DNA of 41,542 nt from Thermoprotei archaeon (GCA_003650925.1 QMSP01000017.1:1-41542), one strand, 5' to 3'. Counted from the stretch's first letter, positions 25,183 through 34,356 are shown. The notes: generated from the letters alone by a model not told the origin. Numbers and translations: made by a program.

Positions 25183-26403
25183 CTACACCACTCTGAACTC
25201 GTATCCTATTCTCTTAAGCCTAGCTAGTAGCTCACCTACATGTTCCATTGCAGGAACCTCTATAGTTATGGTGACCTCCGCCTTTCCTGGCCTTAGACTA
25301 GGGTTCGCTCTATCGTGCTCTATGGTCACTATATTCGCCTTAGCCTCAGCCAGTACCTCAAGCACTCTCTTGAGCATTCCGGGCCTGTCTGGAAGCACGC
25401 CCCTTATCCTAATCTCTCTCCCCTCTACGAATAGCATTCTCTCAATTATTCTAGCGAGAAGAGCCATATCTATATTACCTCCACTCACAATTGCGACTAC
25501 ACGTTTCCTTCTAGCATCAACTTTCTCACTTAGAAGAGCAGCTACACCTAATGCTCCAGCTGGCTCTGCAACGCACTTACATCTCTCTAATAACATGAAC
25601 ACCGCATATGCTATCTCATTATCATCAACGAGCACTATATCATCCACAAGCTCCTCTATTATGCTAAAAGTTAGCTTTCCTGGCTCTTTGACAGCTATGG
25701 CATCCGCTATAGTGTCTGGATTTTCATACCTTACAATGCGTCCCTCTCTTAGTGAGAGAGCCATAGCAGGTGCGCCTTCAGCTTGCACGCCTATTATCTT
25801 GACCCTTGGATTAAGCCTTTTTAAGGCAATGGCCACTCCAGATATCAGCCCTCCTCCGCCTACAGGGACTAGAACTACGTCAACATTCTTCAGGTCCTCG
25901 TATATCTCGATACCAATAGTGCCCTGCCCAGCGATCACATAGGGATCATCAAAGGGATGTATGAACTCAGCCTTGAGCCTTCTGCACATCTCCAGGGCCT
26001 TGAGGTATGCTTCATCATAGGTTCTTCCGTAGAGCACCACTTCTGCACCATAGCCCTTTGTAGCAGCTATCTTGGCCACAGGAGTATATTCAGGCATCAC
26101 TATTATTGCCTTGACTCCAAGCATTGAGGCTGCATATGCTACCCCCTGGGCATGATTACCTGAAGAAGCTGCAACACACGTTGTGATGCTTTTCTCTCTC
26201 AAGGTCTTCCAAAGCTTATAGTAGGCGCCTCTTATCTTAAAGGATCCTGTCTTCTGAAGGTTTTCTAGCTTCAGAAAGACTTCTCCTCCACACATTCTGG
26301 AGAAGGTGGCTGACCTATCGAGAGGCGTCCTATGTATTATTGGCTTCAGTACCTTGGCTGCCTCTTTTACGCAGCTCCATATGTCCTCTATGGAGCATGT
26401 CAA
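25183..26403 (-). CDS. ilvA: threonine ammonia-lyase with ACT domain
   Basis: The 406-residue PLP enzyme converts threonine to 2-oxobutanoate and ammonia. The PLP lysine lies in KTGSFKIRGAY (about 50-60); SSGNHAQGVAYAA and VPVGGGGLISG form the substrate and phosphate sites. Residues 330-406 form an ACT-like regulatory domain (GVLPDRPGMLKRVLEVLAE). Length and single ACT domain fit the short TdcB/IlvA type of archaea. The start is TTG at 26403, with no earlier or later good alternative. A TATA-like sequence lies at about 26413-26424. The gene heads an operon with ridA and dph6. Isoleucine synthesis or threonine breakdown are both possible. Confidence 0.9.
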   Translation of the reverse strand: MTCSIEDIWSCVKEAAKVLKPIIHRTPLDRSATFSRMCGGEVFLKLENLQKTGSFKIRGAYYKLWKTLREKSITTCVAASSGNHAQGVAYAASMLGVKAIIVMPEYTPVAKIAATKGYGAEVVLYGRTYDEAYLKALEMCRRLKAEFIHPFDDPYVIAGQGTIGIEIYEDLKNVDVVLVPVGGGGLISGVAIALKRLNPRVKIIGVQAEGAPAMALSLREGRIVRYENPDTIADAIAVKEPGKLTFSIIEELVDDIVLVDDNEIAYAVFMLLERCKCVAEPAGALGVAALLSEKVDARRKRVVAIVSGGNIDMALLARIIERMLFVEGREIRIRGVLPDRPGMLKRVLEVLAEAKANIVTIEHDRANPSLRPGKAEVTITIEVPAMEHVGELLARLKRIGYEFRVV

Positions 26404-26447
26404 TAATTCATCCCCATATATCTAAATTGTTTGTACGCCTGAAATTC

Positions 26448-27719
26448 TTAGCTTTTAATCTCTTTCAGCAGGATAACTTCAACTTCTTCACCTACTCCAA
26501 GGCCTTCCTTGCCACGTGGTACAATGACTATGCCACTTGATAGACACAGGCTATGAAGCTTACTACTGCCATGAATGCTTAAGGGCTCCACTACAATTTT
26601 GTCTCCCTCTTTCTTCACAACAACCCTCACATAGTGGTCCACTAAGGGGCTGCTGGATATGGGCTTAACTACGACACCTCTTATAACAGGCTTGGGAACG
26701 CCCTCCTCTAGATTACACACAATTCTCAGTATGGGCTCAGCTAGCGCCATACATCCTATCATGGCTGCTAACGGATAGCCTGATAGCATTATCACGGGCT
26801 TGCCTTCTACTAGGGCTACTCCAGAGGGTCTCCCCGGCCTTATAGCAACTCCTCTTACGAAGTACTCTGGCCTTAGCCTCTTCACGGCCACATAGGTCAC
26901 ATCATCTGGCGATACACCAGTGCCTCCAAGGGTTATCACAACATCGTAGGCCCTTAGCAGGCTCCTTAGAGATTTCTCTAGTATGTCAACATTATCCGGC
27001 AGTATACCTTCATGGAATATCTGCACTGGAAGTGATGAGAGTAGCTCTGTGATTATCATGCTTGAGACCTCAGGAACTCTTCCTCTAAGGAGCTCTTCCA
27101 TGACCTTGCCCTTGACCTCCCTCGGATTGAAGAGTTCGCTCCCTACTGCAATGAGAGCCACTCTTGCCTTTCGATACACCTTGACCTCCTCATGTCCTAT
27201 AAGGAGTAAAAGAGCTACATCCCATGATCTCATCAGATGTCCTTTCCTTAGCAGAACCTCTCCTCTCTTTATGAAGGAGCCTTTTAGGTCCACGTTAGCA
27301 TACTTTGGGAGCTCAGCTAGGATTTCCACCTCATCACCTACTAAGTTGGCATACTCCTCTGGAACGACCACGTCAGCTCCTTCAGGCAATATGCCTCCTG
27401 TTCTAATATAGACGGCCTCTCCTTCTCGCACTTCCACAGTTGGCTTCTCCCCTATCTTCACCTCACCTACTAGCTTTAGCCTCACTGGAGAGGTCAGCCC
27501 TGCTCCTCTTATATCATGAGCTCTGACAGCATAGCCGTCCATAGCGGATACATTGAAGAGAGGATAGTCTATCTTGGCTATCACATCTTCAGCAAGAACA
27601 TGCCCTATAGCATCGCAAGTTCTCACTTCAATTACATCATCTACCCTACATGCCAAACCCTTGACTTCCTCTATAATCCTGTGAGCTTCCTTCAGCTCCT
27701 GAAGGAATCTGCTTCCCAT
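26448..27719 (-). CDS. moeA: molybdopterin molybdenumtransferase MoeA
   Basis: The protein of about 423 residues shows MoeA features: FNVSAMDGYAVRA, IRTGGILPEGADVVVPEE, the MPT-binding fold VVITLGGTGVSPDDVTY, and GKPVIMLSGYPLAA. MoeA inserts molybdenum (or tungsten) into adenylated molybdopterin. I place the start at the ATG at 27719; an in-frame TTG at 27743 is only 11 nt from the TATA box centre. It is divergent from a second MoeA gene 62 bp away. Many archaea have two MoeA proteins, perhaps for molybdenum and tungsten; which is which cannot be told here. Confidence 0.9.
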   Translation of the reverse strand: MGSRFLQELKEAHRIIEEVKGLACRVDDVIEVRTCDAIGHVLAEDVIAKIDYPLFNVSAMDGYAVRAHDIRGAGLTSPVRLKLVGEVKIGEKPTVEVREGEAVYIRTGGILPEGADVVVPEEYANLVGDEVEILAELPKYANVDLKGSFIKRGEVLLRKGHLMRSWDVALLLLIGHEEVKVYRKARVALIAVGSELFNPREVKGKVMEELLRGRVPEVSSMIITELLSSLPVQIFHEGILPDNVDILEKSLRSLLRAYDVVITLGGTGVSPDDVTYVAVKRLRPEYFVRGVAIRPGRPSGVALVEGKPVIMLSGYPLAAMIGCMALAEPILRIVCNLEEGVPKPVIRGVVVKPISSSPLVDHYVRVVVKKEGDKIVVEPLSIHGSSKLHSLCLSSGIVIVPRGKEGLGVGEEVEVILLKEIKS

Positions 27720-27749
27720 GAAGTTCCCACTATAACTGCTCAAAGTTAT

Positions 27750-27758
27750 GTTTAAATT
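27750..27758. promoter_or_regulatory. shared TATA box of two divergent moeA genes
   Basis: GTTTAAATT is nearly symmetric and is the only TATA-like element in the gap. Its centre is about 28 nt before the GTG at 27782 (leaderless) and 35 nt before the ATG at 27719 on the other strand. Confidence 0.55.
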
Positions 27759-27781
27759 CCTTTCACTCCAGCTCTTCTCTC

Positions 27782-29755
27782 GTGAGAAAGATCTTTAGGA
27801 AACTGGTTGAGCTTGAAGAAGCACTTGATCTGCTCAAGAGTCTAGCTCATCATGTTAAATTAGATGTGATAGAGGTCCCCCTGGAGCAGGCTCTTAACAT
27901 GGTTCTTGCTGAAGATGTAGTCTGTATGGTTGACCTACCTCCATTCGATAGAGCAACCATGGATGGCTATGCTGTAAGGTATGAAGACATAGAGGGAGCT
28001 TCAGAGGAGAGCCCAAGGCCTCTCAAGATCATAGGCTCAATTGAAGCTGGAGAATGGCCTAGGAGAGAAGTAGAAAAAGGCACTGCCATGGAGATAAGCA
28101 CAGGTGCTCCTCTACCCTATGGAGCTGACACTGTGGTTCCAGTTGAGCTGTCACATAGAGATGAAGCCAAGAACTTAGTCTACATAACAAAAGCTCTTAG
28201 AAGGGGGGCTTATATCCAATACTCAGGCTCAGACCTTGCTAGAGGTGAGCTTCTCCTTCCCAAAGGCATCTTGTTAGGTCCAAGAGAGATAGCTTCATTG
28301 GCTCTTGCTGGAGTAAGAAAAGTCAAGGTGTACAGAAGGCCGGTAGTGGCAGTCATAACCATAGGCAGTGAGCTCAAGGAACCTGGAGAAAGACTTGAAC
28401 TAGGGCAGATATATGATGGAAATACATATGGAATAATCTCCTCGCTTAAGGAGTGGGGAGCTGAACCACTCTTTATGGGACTTATACCTGATGATGAGCT
28501 AATCCTTGAAGATCTCTTGAGAGAAGCTATCTCCAGGGCTGATGTAGTGTTAACAAGTGGTGGTACTTCAGCGGGTGCTGGCGATGTAACGTATAGAGTA
28601 GTAGAGCGTCTAGGCAAGCTCTACATTCATGGAATAAATGTAAAGCCTGGAAAGCCAACACTGATAGGCGAAATAGGAGGAAAGACCATAATAGGCCTTC
28701 CTGGCTATCCAATGTCATGTCTTGTCATGCTACATCTCCTTGTCAGGCCATTCATAGACTGGATACGAGGAGTTAAAAGCCCTCCATCAGAAGTAAGCGT
28801 GGAAGCCAAGCTTGCAACTAGACTTCACCTTGATGGTAGAAGGTCATTTATCCCCGTCATGTTATCAATTGATAAGGGGCTGTATCTGGCTTATCCTCTA
28901 AGAACTGAGAGCGCTGCCTTTTCATCGCTTCTTCACGCTGATGGCTTCATAGATATTCCAGCGGGTACTATACTGGTCAAAGAAGGATCTATGGTCAAAG
29001 TGAAGTTGATAGCTCCACTTAGAGTTCATGATCTGGTGTTTATAGGTAGCCATGACATCGTAGTCATGGAGATTACGAGAAGGCTCAGAGACTTGGCTGT
29101 GCTCAGCGTAAGGGAGATCTTCATGGGCTCCATGACTGGTCTTCATGCGATATCCTGTAGAGCCTGTGATGTTGCTGGTGTACATATGCTCGACCCTAAC
29201 ACTATGGAGTATAACACGCCCATACTGAAGCGGCTTAAGGTAAAGAACGTTTTGGTCATTAGAGGCTTTATTAGGGAGCAAGGCCTGTTGGTGAGGAAAG
29301 GCAATCCCAAGGGGATTAGAGGCGTGGAGGATCTCCTAAGAGGTGATGTTCGATTTGTGAATAGGAATAAAGGGTCAGGAACTAGAGCTCTATTGGACTA
29401 TTTCCTCAATAAACTAGCTGAGAGAGAAGGCCTAAGCTTTCAAGAGGTTGTACGGAGGATTAGAGGATATGAGCATGAAGTACGCACTCATAGTGCAATT
29501 GCGTTGATGATCATCAGGGGAATGGCTGATACTGGCCTAGCCATAAAACCTATAGCTGACATATATGGTCTAGATTTCATACCTCTAGCGGAGGAGATGT
29601 ATGACTTCCTAGTGCTCAAGGATAGACTTGACAAGCCCTCAGTTCGAGCCTTTCTCGACATGCTGAGAGATAAAGAGTTTCAGAGGGAGATCATATCAAG
29701 GTATAGAGGCATAAAGTTCCTACCAGAGACGGGAGAGGTTGTGTATGAGGCCTGA
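27782..29755 (+). CDS. MoeA fused to a periplasmic-binding-protein-like domain
   Basis: Residues 1-400 of 657 form a complete MoeA (FDRATMDGYAVRYED, ISTGAPLPYGADTVVP, VVLTSGGTSAGAGDVTY, KTIIGLPGYPMSC). From about 420 comes a type-2 binding-protein-like domain (IGSHDIVVMEITRRL, FVNRNKGSGTRALLDYFL, THSAIALMIIRGMADTGLAI), as in known MoeA-LysR-substrate-binding fusions and related to molybdate-binding proteins. There is no signal peptide, so the domain acts in the cytosol, perhaps to sense or deliver oxyanion. GTG start with a TATA box 28 nt upstream. The end overlaps the moaB start by 11 nt, so the two are co-expressed. Confidence 0.9.
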   Translation: MRKIFRKLVELEEALDLLKSLAHHVKLDVIEVPLEQALNMVLAEDVVCMVDLPPFDRATMDGYAVRYEDIEGASEESPRPLKIIGSIEAGEWPRREVEKGTAMEISTGAPLPYGADTVVPVELSHRDEAKNLVYITKALRRGAYIQYSGSDLARGELLLPKGILLGPREIASLALAGVRKVKVYRRPVVAVITIGSELKEPGERLELGQIYDGNTYGIISSLKEWGAEPLFMGLIPDDELILEDLLREAISRADVVLTSGGTSAGAGDVTYRVVERLGKLYIHGINVKPGKPTLIGEIGGKTIIGLPGYPMSCLVMLHLLVRPFIDWIRGVKSPPSEVSVEAKLATRLHLDGRRSFIPVMLSIDKGLYLAYPLRTESAAFSSLLHADGFIDIPAGTILVKEGSMVKVKLIAPLRVHDLVFIGSHDIVVMEITRRLRDLAVLSVREIFMGSMTGLHAISCRACDVAGVHMLDPNTMEYNTPILKRLKVKNVLVIRGFIREQGLLVRKGNPKGIRGVEDLLRGDVRFVNRNKGSGTRALLDYFLNKLAEREGLSFQEVVRRIRGYEHEVRTHSAIALMIIRGMADTGLAIKPIADIYGLDFIPLAEEMYDFLVLKDRLDKPSVRAFLDMLRDKEFQREIISRYRGIKFLPETGEVVYEA

Positions 29756-30266
29756 AGAAGTGAAGATAGCCATAGTCACCATAAGCGATTCCCGCTTCGC
29801 TGCTATGATAAGAGGCGAAAGGCCTGAGGATGAGAGCGGTGATTTGGCTGAGAGCTTGTTTAGGAGGAAGGGCTTCAAGAAGATACTACGTATACTGATA
29901 CCTAATGAAGCCCTCGTGATATCAGGAATAGTCAAGTTTCTTGCAAGAAGAGAGGAGGTGGACATCATGGTCCTCATAGGAGGCACAGGAATAGGCCCTC
30001 ATGATGTCACTCCTGAGGCCATTGAAGGTCTTCTCGAAAAAAGGCTTGATGGCTTTGGAGAGCTCTTTAGAAGACTTTCATATGATGAGATAGGCACAAG
30101 AGCCATAGCGTCTAGAGCCCTAGCTGGGACATATCTTAAGAGCCTAGTATTTTGTCTACCTGGCTCTGTTAAGGCAGTTGACCTAGCTCTAAACAGGATA
30201 ATACTTCCAGAGATAATGCACCTGCTCAGAGTGATTAGAGGCCTTCCCCATGAGGCTGAGCATTAG
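29745..30266 (+). CDS. moaB: MoaB/Mog-family molybdopterin adenylyltransferase
   Basis: The 173-residue protein has IAIVTISDSR, LIGGTGIGPHDVTPEAI and LPGSVKAVDLAL, the molybdopterin-binding motifs of MoaB/MogA. It would adenylate molybdopterin before metal insertion by the MoeA proteins encoded next to it. I place the start at the ATG at 29745, which follows GGAGAGG by 6 nt, inside the last codons of the upstream gene. Its stop overlaps the convergent glutamate dehydrogenase stop by 4 nt. In archaea MoaB does the job of bacterial MogA. Confidence 0.88.
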   Translation: MRPEEVKIAIVTISDSRFAAMIRGERPEDESGDLAESLFRRKGFKKILRILIPNEALVISGIVKFLARREEVDIMVLIGGTGIGPHDVTPEAIEGLLEKRLDGFGELFRRLSYDEIGTRAIASRALAGTYLKSLVFCLPGSVKAVDLALNRIILPEIMHLLRVIRGLPHEAEH

Positions 30267-31546
30267 ATCCAGCCCCTTAACTTCATAGCTCTTACAACCC
30301 TGTCTACAGCCACTACATAGGCTACAGTCCTCAGGTCTTTATCACCATAGCGCCTCTCCCAGAGGTCTATAAGCTGTTTTGCAACATTGGTCATTCTGCG
30401 CTCAAGCCTCTTCATGGCCTCTTCCTCCTCCACCCAGCATCCCATTCTATTGCTACACCATTCTATCCAGCTCATGATAACCCCTCCTGAATTAGCAAGT
30501 ATGTCAGGCACTACTATGACTTCTTTCCTACGCAGCACATCATCAGCTCCTGGTGTTACAGGGCCATTAGCTCCCTCAACTATTATCTTCGCCTTGACCT
30601 TAGGAGCATTACTCTCGTTTATCACATTCTCTATAGCTGCTGGTACGAGTATGTCGACATCAAGGAGTAAGAGCTCCTCGTTGGTTATAACCCTGCCCTT
30701 ATCATAATGTATGACACTCCCTCTAGTCTCCTTTACCTTCACTAGATCTTCAATATTCAGGCCCTTTTCATCGTATACACCACCTCTGCTATCACTTACA
30801 GCAACAATCTTTGCACCCCATTTGGATAGGTATAGAGCAGCATGTCTTCCTACATTTCCAAATCCTTGAATGGCAACAGTTCTATCCTCAAGCCCTCCAA
30901 GGAATCTATCAGCGAATATTCTACAGCATAGAGCTACTCCATAGCCTGTTGAGACAACTCGAGCTCTGAGCCCTCCTAGCTCACTTGGCTTGGATGTTGT
31001 AATACCCCAGGCTGGGATGCCCTTAGCTAAGCTATAAGCATCCACAAACCAGGCCATGACTTGTTGGTCAGTGTACACATCTGGGGCTAGTATGTCCCTC
31101 TCCTCTCCTATGTCATTCATAAGCGCTACTATGTATTTACGCGAGAGCTCCTCAAGCTCTTCTCTGCTTAGAACACGTGGATTCACTCTTATACCACCTT
31201 TAGCACCACCATAAGGCAGTCCTGCCAAGGCATTCTTCCAGGTCATCCACATGGAGAGGGCCACAACTTCTCCCACAGTAACATTTGGATGATACCTTAC
31301 TCCACCTTTGTAAGGCCCAAGGGCACTATTATGCTGGGATCTCCATCCTAAGAATGTAGCTCTTCTGCCATCTCTGAGCCTAATGTTGATTCTCACTTGA
31401 ATGAGCCTTTCTGGATGTCTTAATATATGAAAAACCTCCTCCTCAAGGCCTAATGTATCCACGGCTTTTCTTAGTTGTTGTACAGCCATGCGATAGACTG
31501 AGTCGTCTTCGTACGAGGCTATTGAACTACATGGACTGCATGACAA
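30263..31546 (-). CDS. gdhA: glutamate dehydrogenase
   Basis: The 427-residue protein has the glutamate/leucine dehydrogenase pattern: GPYKGGVRYHP, LPYGGAKGGIRVNP (substrate-binding Lys), APDVYTDQQVMAWFVDAY with the catalytic Asp, GFGNVGRHAALYL (NAD(P) fold) and ANSGGVIMSWIEW. It interconverts glutamate and 2-oxoglutarate in the cytosol. Length is typical of archaeal hexameric enzymes. The TTG start at 31546 follows GGTGTGAG. A TATA-like TTAAAAGG lies around 31588-31595. It separates the moe/moaB genes from moaA/moaC and has no evident functional link to them. Coenzyme preference cannot be told. Confidence 0.92.
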   Translation of the reverse strand: MSCSPCSSIASYEDDSVYRMAVQQLRKAVDTLGLEEEVFHILRHPERLIQVRINIRLRDGRRATFLGWRSQHNSALGPYKGGVRYHPNVTVGEVVALSMWMTWKNALAGLPYGGAKGGIRVNPRVLSREELEELSRKYIVALMNDIGEERDILAPDVYTDQQVMAWFVDAYSLAKGIPAWGITTSKPSELGGLRARVVSTGYGVALCCRIFADRFLGGLEDRTVAIQGFGNVGRHAALYLSKWGAKIVAVSDSRGGVYDEKGLNIEDLVKVKETRGSVIHYDKGRVITNEELLLLDVDILVPAAIENVINESNAPKVKAKIIVEGANGPVTPGADDVLRRKEVIVVPDILANSGGVIMSWIEWCSNRMGCWVEEEEAMKRLERRMTNVAKQLIDLWERRYGDKDLRTVAYVVAVDRVVRAMKLRGWI

Positions 31547-31645
31547 TAACTCACACCTATCTATTCCTAAGCCTAGTCGGGGTAATAACCTTTTAACTTA
31601 TGTAAAAGCTTAAAGCCCTTGAGATGCAGCACTGCAGCTCCTTGG

Positions 31646-32512
31646 CTAGAGAACTTCTCTCATGTACTCGATCTCGGTGTAAGGATATAATCCTCTCTTG
31701 TCCTTCTCATAGGGTTTAACCATGTCCCATACATTGAGGAGTAGGCTGCCTAGCGATATGAGAGCAGCAATTATCACATCACCTCTTCCACGTCCTTGTA
31801 CCATGACTCTAGCTCTCACTCCACGCTTCTTCAGCTCCAAGTAGGGCTCTACATGGTGCACAGTTATGTCAACAATGAAGGGCACTAGGTCATCCGCTTG
31901 CTTAGCCATGTATACTGCGACAGCTCTACTAACCTTTACGACATCCCCTTTTTCAACAGCACCCTTTGCTATAAGCTCAAGCGTAGCTGGCTTGAGCCTT
32001 ATGAAGCCCTCTACAATGCTCTGCCTCTCCTCAGGCTTCCTTGGACTCAAGTTCAACACTGGTATACTAACTTCATTTAGCCCACTGCGAGTGGCCTTTT
32101 CCTCACTAATACCTTTCTTCTTTGCGACAACTCTTATCCCCTTAATCATAATGCTAGCTCTCGTAGTCATTTTGAGATAGGCCCAGGAGGCTATTAGACC
32201 CATTAGAGTACCGAATAGCACGTCCATCTCCACTCCTGTCTTGGCTACTGTCTTAGCTGTCGTCATGAGCTTTAATACGTTGTCATCAATTTTCTGATAC
32301 TCGGTCTTGATGTGGGTTATGGCTATTGGATGCAGAAATGGCATGTAACGCCAAGCAAGCTTAGTAGTCATAATGGCAGTGAACCTCCCAAGGCTTAATG
32401 CTGCATCAAGTATCTTCCTCTCCTTGATATCCTCGAATACCAAACATCCCTCAGCTATAGCCATTCTTGGGATGTCCTCCTTACCGCTTATATCAACCAT
32501 CTTCATCTCCAA
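31646..32512 (-). CDS. moaC: tandem-duplicated MoaC with divergent halves
   Basis: A 288-residue protein made of two MoaC domains (about 1-135 and 165-288). MoaC turns 3',8-cyclo-dihydro-GTP into cyclic pyranopterin monophosphate. Known E. coli catalytic positions map as follows. Domain 1 keeps His77 (H61 in FLHPI), Glu112 (E95 in TGVEMD), Glu114 as Asp97 and Lys131 (K114), but lacks the KGD Lys51 and replaces Asp128 with A111. Domain 2 keeps KGD (188-190) and WDMVK (D263, K266) plus the archaeal YPYTEIE tail, but has V214 for His77 and I247/A249 for the two acids. It overlaps moaA by 10 nt. The complementary loss suggests a fused pseudo-dimer with a composite site (inferred). Confidence 0.82.
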   Translation of the reverse strand: MEMKMVDISGKEDIPRMAIAEGCLVFEDIKERKILDAALSLGRFTAIMTTKLAWRYMPFLHPIAITHIKTEYQKIDDNVLKLMTTAKTVAKTGVEMDVLFGTLMGLIASWAYLKMTTRASIMIKGIRVVAKKKGISEEKATRSGLNEVSIPVLNLSPRKPEERQSIVEGFIRLKPATLELIAKGAVEKGDVVKVSRAVAVYMAKQADDLVPFIVDITVHHVEPYLELKKRGVRARVMVQGRGRGDVIIAALISLGSLLLNVWDMVKPYEKDKRGLYPYTEIEYMREVL

Positions 32513-33420
32513 AATGGCACCCTCCTCAGATTAGCTAGCTCAATAGCTTTAGTCAGCTCCTTATAGTCTCTCTTCCCTACGATCTCAGCTATGTCAACGA
32601 CATTATCATTCCTCATCAGACATGGCTTGAGCTTGAGATCAGGGGTGAGCCTCATGGTGGTGCATGCCTTGCAGAAGTATGGGTTGTGAGTTGGGCTAAC
32701 GACCTCTACCACGGCTCCATCTACTTCATATAAAGGCCTTAAGTTCATATCCCTTCTATACCTCAGTATCTTTCCTTGAGAGTTTATGTAATTGATTATA
32801 GTAGTCAAGTCATCGTGTAATCTCTCATAGTTCAACATCGCCATGCCAAGTGGCTGTAGCTCTATGATTCTGAGGACTACTCCTCTGTCTCTAGCTAGAT
32901 TGATGAAGTCCTTATACTCATCATCATTAAGTCCCTTTAAAACAACATAGTTCACCTTGACCTCTAGGCCTAGGTCTACTGCAAGGTCAAGTCCTTTTAA
33001 TACCTCGCTAAGATAGTCAAAGCCTGTTATTGCCTTGTATCTTGAAGCCTTCAATGAAGGTATCGAAACTGCCAAGGTATCAAGCCCCCTCTTTGCTAAA
33101 GTCTCTACATGCTGAGGTAGTCTGAATCCATTTGTAGTCATGGAAATATGCTCAAAACCCATGTCCTTGAGATGCTCAACTATGTCACTGATATCTTCCC
33201 TCTCAAGGGGCTCCCCGCCTGTCAACTTTACTCTCCTAACTTCATGCTCAAGGAAGGCCTTAGCTATGAAGACTAAGTCGTCAAGTCTAGGCTCAGATGA
33301 TGGGCTGAGGCTTCCCTCTCTGTGACAGAATAGACACTTATATCTACACTTTGTCGTCACGCTGATGCGCAGCCTTCTCAATGGTCTTCCAAAGGTGTCA
33401 ATGAGCACCGAAATTCCCAT
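32503..33420 (-). CDS. moaA: GTP 3',8-cyclase MoaA
   Basis: The 305-residue radical SAM protein has the N-terminal cluster motif CRYKCLFC (cysteines 25, 29, 32), the KLTGGEPL motif, and the C-terminal cluster cysteines in YFCKACTTMRLT and KPCL. It makes 3',8-cyclo-dihydro-GTP from GTP, the substrate of MoaC encoded by the overlapping next gene. I chose the ATG at 33420 because a TATA box is centred 27 nt before it, indicating a leaderless message; the GTG at 33438 is too close to that box. The end (LRRVPFWR) lacks the Gly-Gly seen in E. coli MoaA. Confidence 0.92.
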   Translation of the reverse strand: MGISVLIDTFGRPLRRLRISVTTKCRYKCLFCHREGSLSPSSEPRLDDLVFIAKAFLEHEVRRVKLTGGEPLEREDISDIVEHLKDMGFEHISMTTNGFRLPQHVETLAKRGLDTLAVSIPSLKASRYKAITGFDYLSEVLKGLDLAVDLGLEVKVNYVVLKGLNDDEYKDFINLARDRGVVLRIIELQPLGMAMLNYERLHDDLTTIINYINSQGKILRYRRDMNLRPLYEVDGAVVEVVSPTHNPYFCKACTTMRLTPDLKLKPCLMRNDNVVDIAEIVGKRDYKELTKAIELANLRRVPFWR

Positions 33421-33442
33421 CTGTACATATCGCCCCACTTGA

Positions 33443-33452
33443 GTATTTAAAA
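33443..33452 (-). promoter_or_regulatory. TATA box for moaA
   Basis: TTTTAAATAC on the minus strand is centred about 27 nt before the moaA ATG, the standard distance for leaderless transcription, and decides the start codon. Confidence 0.6.
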
Positions 33453-33489
33453 CTGAGCATTTGTATTCTCCACAAGCTCATGGAGTAGC

Positions 33490-34356
33490 TCACATCAGGC
33501 CCTTTGCTCTATCAGAGAGCACGGCTATGGGAGGAGTTCGTCGCTTATGCTCGCTTCTCCTCATGAGTTCCATTACCCTATCCACTGTAGAAGGCTCTAT
33601 GCCTTTGATCTGCTTGACCTCATCAGGTTTCATACCAAGTTCAAAGAGGGCATAGAGCACTGTATCTATCTCCCTATAGCTCATCCTCAGCTCTCCTTCG
33701 GCTGTCTGTCCTGGCCATAGCCTTGGACTACTTGGTTTCTCATATATCCTGCTTGGTAGCCCAAGATACTTGCCTAGGGCTCTTACTTGAGTCTTGTAGA
33801 GGTCACCAAGGGGGAGTATATCTACCCCACCATCTCCATACTTGGTGAAATAACCTATTAGCAACTCACTCTTATCACCTGTGCCTATCACTAATCCTCC
33901 AACACTATTGGCTATAGCGTAGAGTGTAGTCATCCTAACTCTCGCTATGATGTTTCCATAGGCTTTATGGTCAAGGATAAGACCTTGTCCTTTCAACTCA
34001 TATTTTATTCTCTCACAGGCAGGGCTTACTCTTACAAGCATATGTTTCACTCCCAAGCTCCTAACCAGTGATAAAGCATCCTCTACATCCTCCTCGGGCG
34101 TTATGCCTTCATGAGGCATGATAACGGCTATTACTCTATCCTTTCCAAGGGCTCTTGTGGCCAGGGCAAGAGTAGTCGACGAGTCAATACCACCGCTAAT
34201 CCCTACGATGCCATATCTTGAGCCAGCCTCCTCTATTTTCTCTCTTATGAACTCCTCTATCTCCTTCTCTGCTAACCCCCTGCTGAATGAGAGTATCCTC
34301 CTTAGAATTTCATCCATGCTTATCATGGGGGATCCAGCCTCCATGGACGTGATCAA
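33490..34356 (-). CDS. nadE: ammonia-dependent NAD+ synthetase
   Basis: The protein of up to 288 residues has the PP-loop SGGIDSSTTLALA (about 54-66), GTGDKSELLIGYFTKYGDG and LPLGDLYKTQVRALGKYLGLP, all typical of NadE. It has no glutaminase domain, so it uses free ammonia to convert deamido-NAD to NAD in the cytosol. Start choice is open: the TTG at 34356 gives the full frame, while ATGs at 34344, 34326 and 34317 are also in frame; GGAGG lies about 11 nt before the one at 34326. Same strand as the GH84 gene, 50 nt downstream of it. Confidence 0.9.
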   Translation of the reverse strand: MITSMEAGSPMISMDEILRRILSFSRGLAEKEIEEFIREKIEEAGSRYGIVGISGGIDSSTTLALATRALGKDRVIAVIMPHEGITPEEDVEDALSLVRSLGVKHMLVRVSPACERIKYELKGQGLILDHKAYGNIIARVRMTTLYAIANSVGGLVIGTGDKSELLIGYFTKYGDGGVDILPLGDLYKTQVRALGKYLGLPSRIYEKPSSPRLWPGQTAEGELRMSYREIDTVLYALFELGMKPDEVKQIKGIEPSTVDRVMELMRRSEHKRRTPPIAVLSDRAKGLM

